Positions 26,640 through 35,065 of a DNA stretch of 46,178 nucleotides are shown here, one piece after another (position 1 is the stretch's first letter; every line of letters begins with the position of its first letter). The DNA is from Chromatiaceae bacterium (GTDB lineage: Bacteria; Pseudomonadota; Gammaproteobacteria; Chromatiales; Chromatiaceae), in assembly GCA_024639005.1 (NCBI GenBank), contig JAHEJD010000001.1, positions 72,450 to 118,627 of the forward strand, given 5' to 3'. The position numbers and the translations under genes are program-made. The notes under the pieces were generated by a model. That model searched no databases. It saw only the letters and a list, made by a program, of their open reading frames with translations, and was not told the DNA's origin.

Positions 26640-26996
26640 TTAGAACTCCAGACGCAACAGCGTGTTCGGCCTTGGCTGCCTCAGGTTGGTTTGCCGGGTG
26701 GAATACTTATCATAGTCGCGTGCCTGCAGCTCCTCGTACGCCGAGTCGTAACCGAAGCGGATGCGGCTTTGCTCCTGCGGCTTCGGCGCGCGCCATTCGC
26801 TCTCGAACATCGGCGGCGCCCGCCAGCCCTCCGCCTGTTCGTAGATCTCGTCGGACAGCAGCTCGCCATAGGTCGGCGAGATCTCCAGCCGCGGATCGTC
26901 CTGGGCGATCACCATGGCCGACGCCAGCAGGGCCGCACTCAGCAGGACAGGGCCGTTGGCCCTGCCGCCGCCCGGAAAAAAGGGCGCAACGATCAT
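26640..26996 (-). CDS. Small secreted protein, 118 aa, unknown
   Basis: I do not recognise the family. A signal peptide is likely (hydrophobic VLLSAALLASAMVIA, possible cut after AMVIAQ), giving a mature part of about 87 residues that is acidic to polar and rich in Tyr, Arg and Glu (RLEISPTYGELLSDEIYEQAEGW, then IRFGYDSAYEELQARDYDKY), ending LLRLEF. Its ATG overlaps the stop of the solute-binding-protein gene by four bases (ATGA), so both are made from one message and may act together in the periplasm or cell envelope. The terminal aromatic residue F resembles an outer-membrane-type ending, but no beta-barrel is evident. Confidence 0.65.
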   Translation of the reverse strand: MIVAPFFPGGGRANGPVLLSAALLASAMVIAQDDPRLEISPTYGELLSDEIYEQAEGWRAPPMFESEWRAPKPQEQSRIRFGYDSAYEELQARDYDKYSTRQTNLRQPRPNTLLRLEF

Positions 26997-27799
26997 TGCG
27001 GCGCCACTCGGTCACGCCACTTGAGGCTGCTGAACCAGTGCTTCTGCGTCGCCGCCAGCCACTTGTCGGCGGCGCGTGCGGTAATCCAGGCATTGAGAAA
27101 ATTGAGCAGCTCCTGGTCGCCCTTCTTTACACCCATGCCCGCCACGGAGACCAGCAGCGGCTTGCTCAGCGGGGTGTCGACCTTGTCCGGATGCTGCAAC
27201 GAGAGAAAGGTCGTCTCGACCAAACCGCCGACATAGGCGTGTGCCTTGCCGTCCAGCACTGCCCGCTCCGCCTCCGCACCGGTCGCGAGTATGCGCAGAT
27301 CGGCGGCGTCGAACACCAGCTTGGCGACGTCCGAGCCGAGCGTCTTGGCCGCGGCCGCGACAATGATCTGCGGCCGGTTGAGTTCGCGCAGGTCCTTGAT
27401 GCCCTCGGTCATCCTGGTATTGGTCGCCAGGCCGACGCCCGACTCGGCATAGGGCAGCGTGAAGTTCAGCTGCAGCGCCCGCTGAGGCGTGATCGCCATG
27501 CCGGCGATGATGACGTCGATGTCGCCGCGATTGAGCGCGGGGATGATGTCCGTCCAGGCATACACCTTGAACTCTGGGTCAACCCCCATCTCCCCGGCCA
27601 GTTTTTTTGAGACGTCGATCTCGAAACCGATCAGCTCACCGGCCTTGTCTCGCATCGCCCAGGGCGCAAAGAGCGAGACGCCCACCCGGATCTTGCCGCG
27701 GTCGAGGATATCGTTGAGGACGTCCGCGTGGACGCACAGGGGCAGGACCAGAACCAGTACCAGGGAGATCCGCGCGATCGCGTTGCCGAAAACCTTCAT
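26993..27799 (-). CDS. Periplasmic solute-binding protein, family 3
   Basis: An amino-acid-type binding protein of 268 residues. The signal peptide MKVFGNAIARISLVLVLVLP is followed by the start of the mature domain DVLNDILDRGKIRVGVSLFAPWAM, then FEIDVSKKLAGEMGV and IDVIIAGMAITPQRALQLNFTLPY, all characteristic of SBP_bac_3. ATG 27799 begins the signal peptide; an upstream in-frame start at 27907 is rejected because the added residues are not signal-like. There is no ABC permease or ATPase nearby, so it is an orphan; it may serve a distant transporter or act as a sensor. It is coupled to the small secreted protein downstream. Confidence 0.88.
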   Translation of the reverse strand: MKVFGNAIARISLVLVLVLPLCVHADVLNDILDRGKIRVGVSLFAPWAMRDKAGELIGFEIDVSKKLAGEMGVDPEFKVYAWTDIIPALNRGDIDVIIAGMAITPQRALQLNFTLPYAESGVGLATNTRMTEGIKDLRELNRPQIIVAAAAKTLGSDVAKLVFDAADLRILATGAEAERAVLDGKAHAYVGGLVETTFLSLQHPDKVDTPLSKPLLVSVAGMGVKKGDQELLNFLNAWITARAADKWLAATQKHWFSSLKWRDRVAPQ

Positions 27800-27841
27800 G
27801 AGCCATTTACACCATCGGTAAGCCGTTTGAACTGGCCGCAA

Positions 27842-27870
27842 AGTATACATGGGGGGGGCGGAAGCTGATT
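27842..27870 (-). promoter_or_regulatory. Candidate promoter with G8 tract in the spacer
   Basis: On the minus strand TATACT (from 27847 to 27842) is a good -10 hexamer, 43 bases before the solute-binding-protein ATG. With a 17-base spacer the -35 hexamer would be AATCAG (27870-27865), a poor match. The spacer includes a run of eight G on the plus strand (27851-27858), i.e. eight C in the transcribed direction. Confidence 0.35.
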
Positions 27871-27946
27871 CCGCGGATTTCTTGGTATCGTCGACGCCTC
27901 GGGGCACATAGTGCTTCGGTCATTGCCCGTCCTTGCGCGGGGCTCA

Positions 27947-28093
27947 TCAGCCAAGAGACAATGCGAGTGTCGTTGTCGGCCCCGTTTTCCACGCCCCGCA
28001 GGTGCCCACCTGTATTGCGTGCTCCTGCGAGGTCTTTTCGTCCATGCCTTTGCCCTCGTGACCCGGGATGCCGATGATCTGCAGCTGCGACAT
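27947..28093 (-). CDS. Possible small ORF, 48 aa, unknown
   Basis: An open frame starting ATG at 28093 and ending TGA at 27947-27949, reading MSQLQIIGIPGHEGKGMDEK and onward. Its codons favour G or C in the third position, as in neighbouring genes, and the composition is protein-like. No family is recognised and no clear ribosome-binding site is seen. It sits in the 369-bp gap between the divergent solute-binding-protein and MscK-like genes. Treat it as a candidate only. Confidence 0.25.
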   Translation of the reverse strand: MSQLQIIGIPGHEGKGMDEKTSQEHAIQVGTCGAWKTGPTTTLALSLG

Positions 28094-28168
28094 CCGTTCA
28101 TTCAGCCGCCGCGGCCTTGCCGGAAAAAGACTGCTCCGTCGCCGGGCTCACAACATATCTCTCAACAA

Positions 28169-31100
28169 GTGCAGATAGATCTCGCGGATCTGATCGGGCG
28201 GCTGGCCCGCACGCTTGCGACAACCCTGCTGGCGGCCAGTCTGGTGTGCACCGGAACCTTGGTGCACGCGGCCGGGGCCGCGGAGGTGTCAAAGTCGCCG
28301 CTATTGTCCAGCGCATTAAACCTCCAGCGGGCGGACATCGAGCGCGCACACAACCTCAGCGACGAGCAGAAAAAAAAGGCGCTGGCCAAGGTCGACGAGG
28401 CGCAGGCATTACTTGAGCAGGCTGAGGGGTTCGAGCGCCGTAAGGAGGCGCTGCTTACGCTGATTCGCCAGGGACCCGAGACGCTGGCCAAGGTGGCAGG
28501 GCAGGATGCAAGCAACGAGCTGAAGCTCGACCTCAAGGCAATCGAACCCTGGACGAACGCTCAGCTAGAGGTCGTATTGGGCGAGCGCCAGCGCCAGCTG
28601 GAGGACATGCAGAAAACGCTGGTCGAAAAGGACGAGGCGCTGGACGCCTATCTCGCACAGACCCGGAGCGGCGGTGGCGAAATCGCCGAACTCGAACTGC
28701 GGCTCAAAGAGGTACAAGGGCCTTCGGCAACAGATGGCCCTGAGGGTGGAAACCCGCTAGCTGCTGCCGAAAAGGCCTGGCGCGACGCACGCGCGCGGCT
28801 GCTACAGGCGCGCATCGATCTTCTGCGACTGCAGCAGGGCAATCTGAGCCTGCTGACCGATCTGGCGCGCGCCGATCTGGACAGCACCGCCTCGCAGGTC
28901 GAGGTCTTCCAGGCGCATGTATCGGCCTTTCGCGATTACTTGTTGCAACGCCGCCAGGCGGCTGCCGAGGCCGTCAAACAAAAGGCGGAGGACAACTTGT
29001 CGGACGCCCCTGCCGGGATTCGCGGTCTGGAGCAGGCGATCTCCAGGCTTGCCGCCGAAAACGCCGGGTTGGTCACCCAAGAGGCGGAGTTCGAGCGACA
29101 GAGCGAGCGAATCACCCGTACCCAGGACCAAGTCAAGCGCGATTACGAGCGTATACAGCAGATCGTGGAACTGGGCGGGGCAAGCGCCCAGGTCTCGTCA
29201 CTGTTGCAGAAACGTCTCGCCCTGGTGCCTTTACCCAAGGCCCTGAACAGGCAGGCGATCGAATACCAAGAGCGGCTCAGCGACGCGGGCCTGCGCCAGC
29301 TGGAACTCGACGAGGTATTGCAGGAGTCGGTCGACGGCACCGCGCAGATAGATCGACTGTTGGGCAAAATCGGCGAGGGCGCGAACGCGCCCGAGCTGGC
29401 CGCCCTCCGTCAATCCGCTCGCGAGGCCTGGGGCCGTTATCGCGATGCCACGCTGGACCTGTGGAAGACCTATAACCGCTACATCGGCAAGCTGTCGAAG
29501 CTGGAGGCCGATACGCGGTCCCTGGCAAAGGAGGCCGGCGCCTACCGACGATTCATCAATGACCGTCTGCTCTGGGTTCCCAGTACCGAGCTCGCCCCGC
29601 TCGCGCAGCCAGCTCAGCTGATTGCGGGTCTAACCTGGTTGGTGGAACCTTCGCATCTCGAGCAGCTGTTGCACGACAGCCTGTCGCTGCCGCGTCAGCG
29701 CGGCCCGGCGACCGCCTTCTGGATGATCGGCCTCGTAGCCTTGTTCGGCCTGCGCAGACGGGCTGTGCACGGCCTGGATGCCGCCGCGGAGGCGACCGCG
29801 AAGGTGCGCACCGACAGCTTCGCGGTGACCTTGGCCGCGTTGGGCCACACGCTGGCGCTGATCCTGCCCCTGCCCTGGTTCTTCATCGGTACCGGACTGC
29901 TGCTGGGCGGTCTGGCGTCTGCCGAGGAGTACACCCTGGTGGTCGCCGCCGGGCTGCAGAGTGTCGGCCACGTAGTGCTGTTTTTGGGCATGCTGCGCCA
30001 GCTGTGCCGATCGAAGGGTCTGGCGGTTGCGCATCTGCTCTGGCAACCCGAGCTCTCTGCCCAGCTCGGCAGGCAGGCCGGGTGGCTGGTGCCGCTGCTC
30101 GCTCCATTGGGCTTCCTCGCTGGCGCCGGGGCGGCGGGCGTGCCTTCGGGCTTTGTCCGGCTGGCCAGTGCAGTGCAGGATGTCCAGCCAGGCCTGCTAT
30201 CGCTGGGGCGGTTGGCGCTGATTGCGCAGATGTTGCTCCTTGGCATCGCGATCCACCGGATCTGGCGCAGCAAGGGACCGGTAATGCGGGCGTTCGCCAG
30301 CACCCCGGAGCGCTTCAAATGGAGCAGCTACCACATCGCGTGGTTCGGCCCCGCGCTGATGATCCCGACGCTGCTCGCACTGGCCGCACTGATCGGGTTC
30401 TTTTACACGGCCGCATTTCTGACCGCCATCGCAGCCGAAACGCTGTGGTTCATCGTGGCCCTGGTCCTGTTCAGGGATCTGTTAATGCGGGGGCTGTACG
30501 TAACGCAGCGGCGCCTGCGCTTCGAAGAGGCCCTGCGTTACCGGGAAGAGGCGCTGGCGCAGCGGGCCACCAGCGGCGAATCGGGCGACCCTGCCCCGAC
30601 CGACGGCGCACCGCCCCAGGACGAGAAGCTCAATTACCTGCAGCTCGGTGACCAGGCCCGGCAGCTGATCAACCTCGGCTATACGATCGCGCTGTTGACC
30701 GGGTTGTGGTGGATCTGGTCCGACATCGTGCCTGCGTTCGGTTTTCTCAACCAGGTCGAGTTGCCGATAAGCACCTCGAAGCTGGTCGACGGCGTCAGCA
30801 AGGACGTGCCGCTGACGCTCGGCGATATGGTTGCCGGCCTGCTGCTCGGTGGATTGGCGTTGTTTGCGGCGCGCAATGTCCCCGCGCTGCTGGAACTGAC
30901 GTTGTTGCGCCGCCTGCCCATGAGCCGCGCCTCGCGCTATGCGGTCACGACCCTGACCCAATATCTCGTGGCGATGCTGGGGCTGGTGATCACCTTCAAG
31001 GCCCTGGGCCTGCAGTGGTCGAGTATCCAGTGGCTGGTGGCGGCATTGTCGGTCGGTCTTGGTTTCGGCCTGCAGGAGATCGTCGCCAACTTCGTCAGCG

Positions 31101-31654
31101 GCATTATCCTGTTGTTCGAGCAGCCCATCCGGGTCGGCGATATCGTCACCGTCGACGACACCACGGGTACGGTAACCCGTATTCGCATACGCGCGACCAC
31201 GATCGTCAACTGGGAGCGGCAGGAGCTGATCGTACCGAACAAGTCCTTTATCACCGGCCGCCTGATCAACTGGACCCTGTCGGACACGGTCAACCGAGTG
31301 CTGATCACCGTCGGTGTCGACTACAAGGCCGATACGCGGCACGCCATGCAACTCATGATGCAGGCCGCGGCCGAGCATCCCAAGGTACTGGGCGACCCGC
31401 CACCGAGAATCACGTTCGAGGGCTTCGGCGACAATGCGCTGACGCTGAACATGCGCGCCTACTTGAGCGACATCGATGCCCGGCTGGACACCATCACAGA
31501 GCTGCATCAATCGATCCTGGACAAGTTTCGTGCCGCAAAGATCGGGATCGCCTTCCCGCAGCGCGATGTGCATCTCGATACCAACGGGCCGATCGAACTG
31601 CTGTTGCGGCGCGGCGCGAAGGACGCCCCCGGCGGCATGCCGCCTGCCGACTAG
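28169..31654 (+). CDS. Large mechanosensitive channel, MscK/KefA type
   Basis: A tension-gated channel of the inner membrane with a long periplasmic head. From GTG 28169 it has about 1161 residues (E. coli MscK 1120): signal peptide (LARTLATTLLAASLVCTGTL), a long helical coiled-coil periplasmic region (about 50-490, many Gln/Glu/Lys/Arg heptads), eight or more membrane helices (about 500-860), and the C-terminal MscS core with pore helix LSVGLGFGLQEIVANFVSGI, then FEQPIRVGDIV and PNKSFITGRLINWTL. The frame stays open upstream to 27911, but those residues are not protein-like and precede the signal peptide. No Shine-Dalgarno is visible. It converges with the second channel gene, 20 bp away. 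Confidence 0.9.
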   Translation: MQIDLADLIGRLARTLATTLLAASLVCTGTLVHAAGAAEVSKSPLLSSALNLQRADIERAHNLSDEQKKKALAKVDEAQALLEQAEGFERRKEALLTLIRQGPETLAKVAGQDASNELKLDLKAIEPWTNAQLEVVLGERQRQLEDMQKTLVEKDEALDAYLAQTRSGGGEIAELELRLKEVQGPSATDGPEGGNPLAAAEKAWRDARARLLQARIDLLRLQQGNLSLLTDLARADLDSTASQVEVFQAHVSAFRDYLLQRRQAAAEAVKQKAEDNLSDAPAGIRGLEQAISRLAAENAGLVTQEAEFERQSERITRTQDQVKRDYERIQQIVELGGASAQVSSLLQKRLALVPLPKALNRQAIEYQERLSDAGLRQLELDEVLQESVDGTAQIDRLLGKIGEGANAPELAALRQSAREAWGRYRDATLDLWKTYNRYIGKLSKLEADTRSLAKEAGAYRRFINDRLLWVPSTELAPLAQPAQLIAGLTWLVEPSHLEQLLHDSLSLPRQRGPATAFWMIGLVALFGLRRRAVHGLDAAAEATAKVRTDSFAVTLAALGHTLALILPLPWFFIGTGLLLGGLASAEEYTLVVAAGLQSVGHVVLFLGMLRQLCRSKGLAVAHLLWQPELSAQLGRQAGWLVPLLAPLGFLAGAGAAGVPSGFVRLASAVQDVQPGLLSLGRLALIAQMLLLGIAIHRIWRSKGPVMRAFASTPERFKWSSYHIAWFGPALMIPTLLALAALIGFFYTAAFLTAIAAETLWFIVALVLFRDLLMRGLYVTQRRLRFEEALRYREEALAQRATSGESGDPAPTDGAPPQDEKLNYLQLGDQARQLINLGYTIALLTGLWWIWSDIVPAFGFLNQVELPISTSKLVDGVSKDVPLTLGDMVAGLLLGGLALFAARNVPALLELTLLRRLPMSRASRYAVTTLTQYLVAMLGLVITFKALGLQWSSIQWLVAALSVGLGFGLQEIVANFVSGIILLFEQPIRVGDIVTVDDTTGTVTRIRIRATTIVNWERQELIVPNKSFITGRLINWTLSDTVNRVLITVGVDYKADTRHAMQLMMQAAAEHPKVLGDPPPRITFEGFGDNALTLNMRAYLSDIDARLDTITELHQSILDKFRAAKIGIAFPQRDVHLDTNGPIELLLRRGAKDAPGGMPPAD

Positions 31655-31674
31655 CCTGGAGCGCGACACACAGC

Positions 31675-33813
31675 TCAGTTCGCCTTTGAATTTACCGCCG
31701 TGTGCAGATCTGGTCCCAACGGATTGAAACCGCTGCGCAGGTGCAGATCGCGCTGCGGAAACGGGACCTCGATCCGATACTCATGCAACTTGCTTTCGAT
31801 CTCCCAAAGATAGGCGGCCTGCACCGCAGACGGCCGCTTGACCGCCTCGGGAATCAGCCACACGACCAGCTCGAAATCGAGGCTGCTGTCACCAAAGTTC
31901 ACGAACCACACCTGGGGCGCCCGTCCCTTGACGTCCTTTAGCGTCCAGCGCACCGAGTCTGCCGCCTCGAGCACGGCCTTACTCACACGCTCCTTGTCTG
32001 TGCCGTAGGCAACACCGAAGGGCACATGGATGCGACGACTGGCCTCACGCAGGGTCCAGTTGGTCACTTCCTGATTGATGAAGTCTGAGTTCGGCACCAG
32101 GATGTCGACATTGTCGTTGGTCGTGACCAGGGTGCTGCGCATATTGATCTCTTTCACTTCGCCGGTGATGCCCGACTGCAGTTCCACGAAGTCGCCCACC
32201 TTGAGGCTCTTCTCGAACAGGATGATCAGCCCGGCGACGAAGTTGCTGACCAATGCCTGCATCCCAAAACCGATGCCGATACCAAGCGCACTGGCCAGCA
32301 ATGCGAACTTGGTGAAGTCGATCCCGATCGACGACAGACCGATCACGATTCCGATCCCCAGGATCACGTAATGAAATACGCGGCCGAGGGCATAGAGGGA
32401 ACTCTGGCTGACCGTCGCACTGCGCTCGGCCAGGCGCTCCAGGCCGCGGCGCACGCCCTTGGAAAGCATCCAGGCCAGCGTCAGAAAGAATACGACGCGT
32501 AGCAAGCCGAACAGGGTCACCGGCGTCTCGTTGATCTCGAACATCGAGGCGCCGAACATCGCGTGCGCCCCTTCCAGGCTGGCGCCGAAGAAATCGATGG
32601 TCTCTCCCCAGCCACGCTCGACCACCGACTCGCCGGCGCGCATGCGGCGCTCGGCGAGTCGGGCGGCGAATGCGAGGCGATCACTCTCCAATCCCACTGC
32701 AGCGTTCAATTTCTGCACCGCGTCGATCAGTCTCCGCGACTCCTCGGCGATTGTGCGATCGGCCGCCGGTGGCGCAGTCTCGGCGTCAGCGCCTACCAAG
32801 GTCTCCTGGACGCGGTTGGCCGCGTTCTTCCAATACTCCCGTCGCATTGTCAGCGCCTTGAGCGAGTCCTCGGCCTTATCTATCAATTCGCGCAAGGCGT
32901 CCGGCGAGCCGCCCTCCGTGGTCGCAAAACGGATCAATTCCTCGATAAGTTCCGCACGGGCCGCGAGCAACTCGGCCTTTTTTACGCGCAGGTCGCGTTG
33001 CAGAATGCGCAGCGCGTCAACCTGAGCCTGGCGGGCATCGGTGACACTGTCGGATGCGCCAGCGTCCGGCGCGACGGCCTCATCGTCCTGCAGGCTTATC
33101 GCCTCGGTCAGGGCCGTTTCGCGCACCCGCCCCCAGACCTCAATCTCATCCGATTTCATCGCCAGGCGGCCGGCGATGGCCTCGACCTCCTTTTTCAGAT
33201 CCGACTGCTGCGCCGACAGTTGGTCCAATACCGCCTGCCGGCGCTCGAGGCTGAGCGCTTCCAGCTCTAGTTGGACCCGTGAGGCCATGAGCGCCAGGCC
33301 CGCCTGTAGCCGCCCTGGGTCCGCCTCCGGTCTCTCCAGATAGGCCACCTTGTTGCGCGAATGCTGTTTTCGCTCGACCACCAACAGGTCCCGCTGCCAA
33401 TTGGCCTCATCCTGCTGGTTGCGAATCTCGGCCGTCCGACTGGTAAGCGCCTGGTGACGATCAAAGGCCTGTTCCAATGAATATTGCTCGAGCGGGGGCG
33501 GCAGCGCCTCGGGAAGCACTGCCTTTTGCCCGCGGCTCGCCGGATAACTCGCGAGTAGGTCCCGCAGGCGCACGATGCCCGTAAGCACCTCGGCACGCCG
33601 TTCCGCGTCCGGCTCGGTCGGTAGTTTCTCCAGCAGACGGTCGGCATCCGAGACGCGCTGCTGCAGCATCGCGTCGTCCAGCGCCTCAGTCGGCGCGAAA
33701 TAGGTCCACCAGTCCGCGTCCAGGCGGGCCGGATCCGGCGCACCCACGGTGGCATATGCCGGCCCGATCAGCAGTATCGCGAACACCGCAAGGCAGGCCG
33801 AGGGACACCGCAT
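31675..33813 (-). CDS. Mechanosensitive channel, MscS family with long N terminus
   Basis: A 712-residue MscS-superfamily protein. The signal peptide (MRCPSACLAVFAILLIGPAYA) is followed by a periplasmic helical region (about 25-400) and fewer membrane helices than in the MscK-like gene. The C-terminal MscS core has ALGIGIGFGMQALVSNFVAG, IILFEKSLKVGDFVEL, STLVTTNDNVDILVPNSDFI and VPFPQRDLHL. ATG 33813 shares its A with the corA stop (TGATG), so it is coupled to corA; a GTG nine bases earlier is possible. It is arranged tail-to-tail with the first channel. The two differ strongly in sequence, so they are not recent duplicates. Confidence 0.9.
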   Translation of the reverse strand: MRCPSACLAVFAILLIGPAYATVGAPDPARLDADWWTYFAPTEALDDAMLQQRVSDADRLLEKLPTEPDAERRAEVLTGIVRLRDLLASYPASRGQKAVLPEALPPPLEQYSLEQAFDRHQALTSRTAEIRNQQDEANWQRDLLVVERKQHSRNKVAYLERPEADPGRLQAGLALMASRVQLELEALSLERRQAVLDQLSAQQSDLKKEVEAIAGRLAMKSDEIEVWGRVRETALTEAISLQDDEAVAPDAGASDSVTDARQAQVDALRILQRDLRVKKAELLAARAELIEELIRFATTEGGSPDALRELIDKAEDSLKALTMRREYWKNAANRVQETLVGADAETAPPAADRTIAEESRRLIDAVQKLNAAVGLESDRLAFAARLAERRMRAGESVVERGWGETIDFFGASLEGAHAMFGASMFEINETPVTLFGLLRVVFFLTLAWMLSKGVRRGLERLAERSATVSQSSLYALGRVFHYVILGIGIVIGLSSIGIDFTKFALLASALGIGIGFGMQALVSNFVAGLIILFEKSLKVGDFVELQSGITGEVKEINMRSTLVTTNDNVDILVPNSDFINQEVTNWTLREASRRIHVPFGVAYGTDKERVSKAVLEAADSVRWTLKDVKGRAPQVWFVNFGDSSLDFELVVWLIPEAVKRPSAVQAAYLWEIESKLHEYRIEVPFPQRDLHLRSGFNPLGPDLHTAVNSKAN

Positions 33814-34784
33814 CACAGCCACTTCTTGTGCCGGAAGGTCAGCAGCAGCGTCGCCGCAACCAATCCCATGACGCCGAGCAGCGTGAAATACCCCCAGCGC
33901 GAATGCAGCTCCGGCATGTTCTCGAAGTTCATCCCGTAGATGCCGGCCAGAAAACTCAGCGGCACGAACACCGCGGTGATGATCGTCAGGATTCGCATGA
34001 TCTGGTTCAGGCGATGGGAGGACACCGAGATATAACCATCGATCAAATCGGCGGCCTGCTGGTAGTAGAGATCCCCAAGGCTGGCGGCCCGTTCCTGCTG
34101 CTCGAAGACGTCTCTGATTTCGTGCTGCAGATCGGTATCGAAGCCCGGATTCTCCCCATCTTGCAGGTCACGGATCACATCGACGTGATAATGCAAGAAG
34201 CGCCGCAACCGTGTGAGGTCGGTCTTGTAGCCGATCAGTTCTGCGAGCACCGCATCGTCGCCGGTGGTCAACAGCGTACCCTCGAGTTCCTCGAGGCGGG
34301 GCTCGAGGGCGAGCAGCACGTTCAGGTAGCGTTCGACGATCAGGCGGGACAGGCGCACCGCCATCGCGCCCGCACTCCGCGACCAGCGCGCGTCTCCGCC
34401 ACGCAGCTCGCGGGCGAGGCGTTGGACGCTCGGTGATTCGCCCGAGTGGCGCGTCACCAGAAAGCGCTCACCCGCGAAGACGGCCAGTTGGATCGTTCCG
34501 CAGTCGATGCTCTGCGAGGCCGCAGACAGGCCCTTGAACAGCAGGAAGCTGTGGTCGTTGAAGGCCTCGAACTTGGGCGGATGGCGGTCGCGGGCGGCAT
34601 CCTGCAGCGCGAGCGGATGCAGTCCGAATCTCGCCTCCAGTTGCTCCTGATCGCTGGCGGACAATGCCCCGTCGATGTCCACCCAGACCACGGTCCCGGG
34701 CTGCTCACGCCAGATATCCAGCAATTCCCAGCCGCCGCTGAGCACTTCGCGATCGGCCAGCTTAATAAGACGAATCTCAAACAC
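33813..34784 (-). CDS. CorA-family divalent cation transporter
   Basis: A CorA/ZntB-type transporter of about 323 residues. The large cytoplasmic N-terminal funnel domain is followed by two C-terminal helices with the signature YGMNFENMPEL at the pore mouth and a basic tail (RHKKWL). The acidic loop normally read as M-P-E-L is present, which suits Mg2+ (or another divalent ion such as Zn2+ or Co2+). I choose GTG 34784 because GAGG lies five bases upstream; in-frame starts at 34814 (ATG) and 34829 (GTG) also exist. It is first in a two-gene operon with the mscS-type gene and divergent from the CNNM-type gene. Confidence 0.93.
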   Translation of the reverse strand: MFEIRLIKLADREVLSGGWELLDIWREQPGTVVWVDIDGALSASDQEQLEARFGLHPLALQDAARDRHPPKFEAFNDHSFLLFKGLSAASQSIDCGTIQLAVFAGERFLVTRHSGESPSVQRLARELRGGDARWSRSAGAMAVRLSRLIVERYLNVLLALEPRLEELEGTLLTTGDDAVLAELIGYKTDLTRLRRFLHYHVDVIRDLQDGENPGFDTDLQHEIRDVFEQQERAASLGDLYYQQAADLIDGYISVSSHRLNQIMRILTIITAVFVPLSFLAGIYGMNFENMPELHSRWGYFTLLGVMGLVAATLLLTFRHKKWL

Positions 34785-35065
34785 GATCACCTCGCAGATC
34801 TGATGCCTGACCATACCCCTTAGACCCACTGCACGCGGCCAGGGTCACAGGGCCTCCGCCCGCTGTTCCATCACGCTTGGCTTGATCCCCCGCGCGTCGA
34901 CGTTAACGCGTAGCACCAAGGAAGTCGAAGGCATCTCGCTACCGGCCTACCCACCCAGCGGATCGCTAGCCTAGAGGTGAACGTCGATCGAAATGTGACT
35001 CGGCAAGCCACGGCCATGTCCAAAGAATCAGGTACGTCGCATTAACGTAACCGAGTTCTCAAAAC

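Noticed and set aside
27911-28168. N-terminal extension of the MscK-like frame
   Set aside because: Open frame only; Cys/Arg/Pro-rich, not protein-like, and would bury the signal peptide that starts near 28169.
35016-35045. Nine-codon ORF (MSKESGTSH) upstream of the CNNM-type gene, possible leader peptide
   Set aside because: Short enough to occur by chance, no ribosome-binding site or attenuator hairpin is visible.
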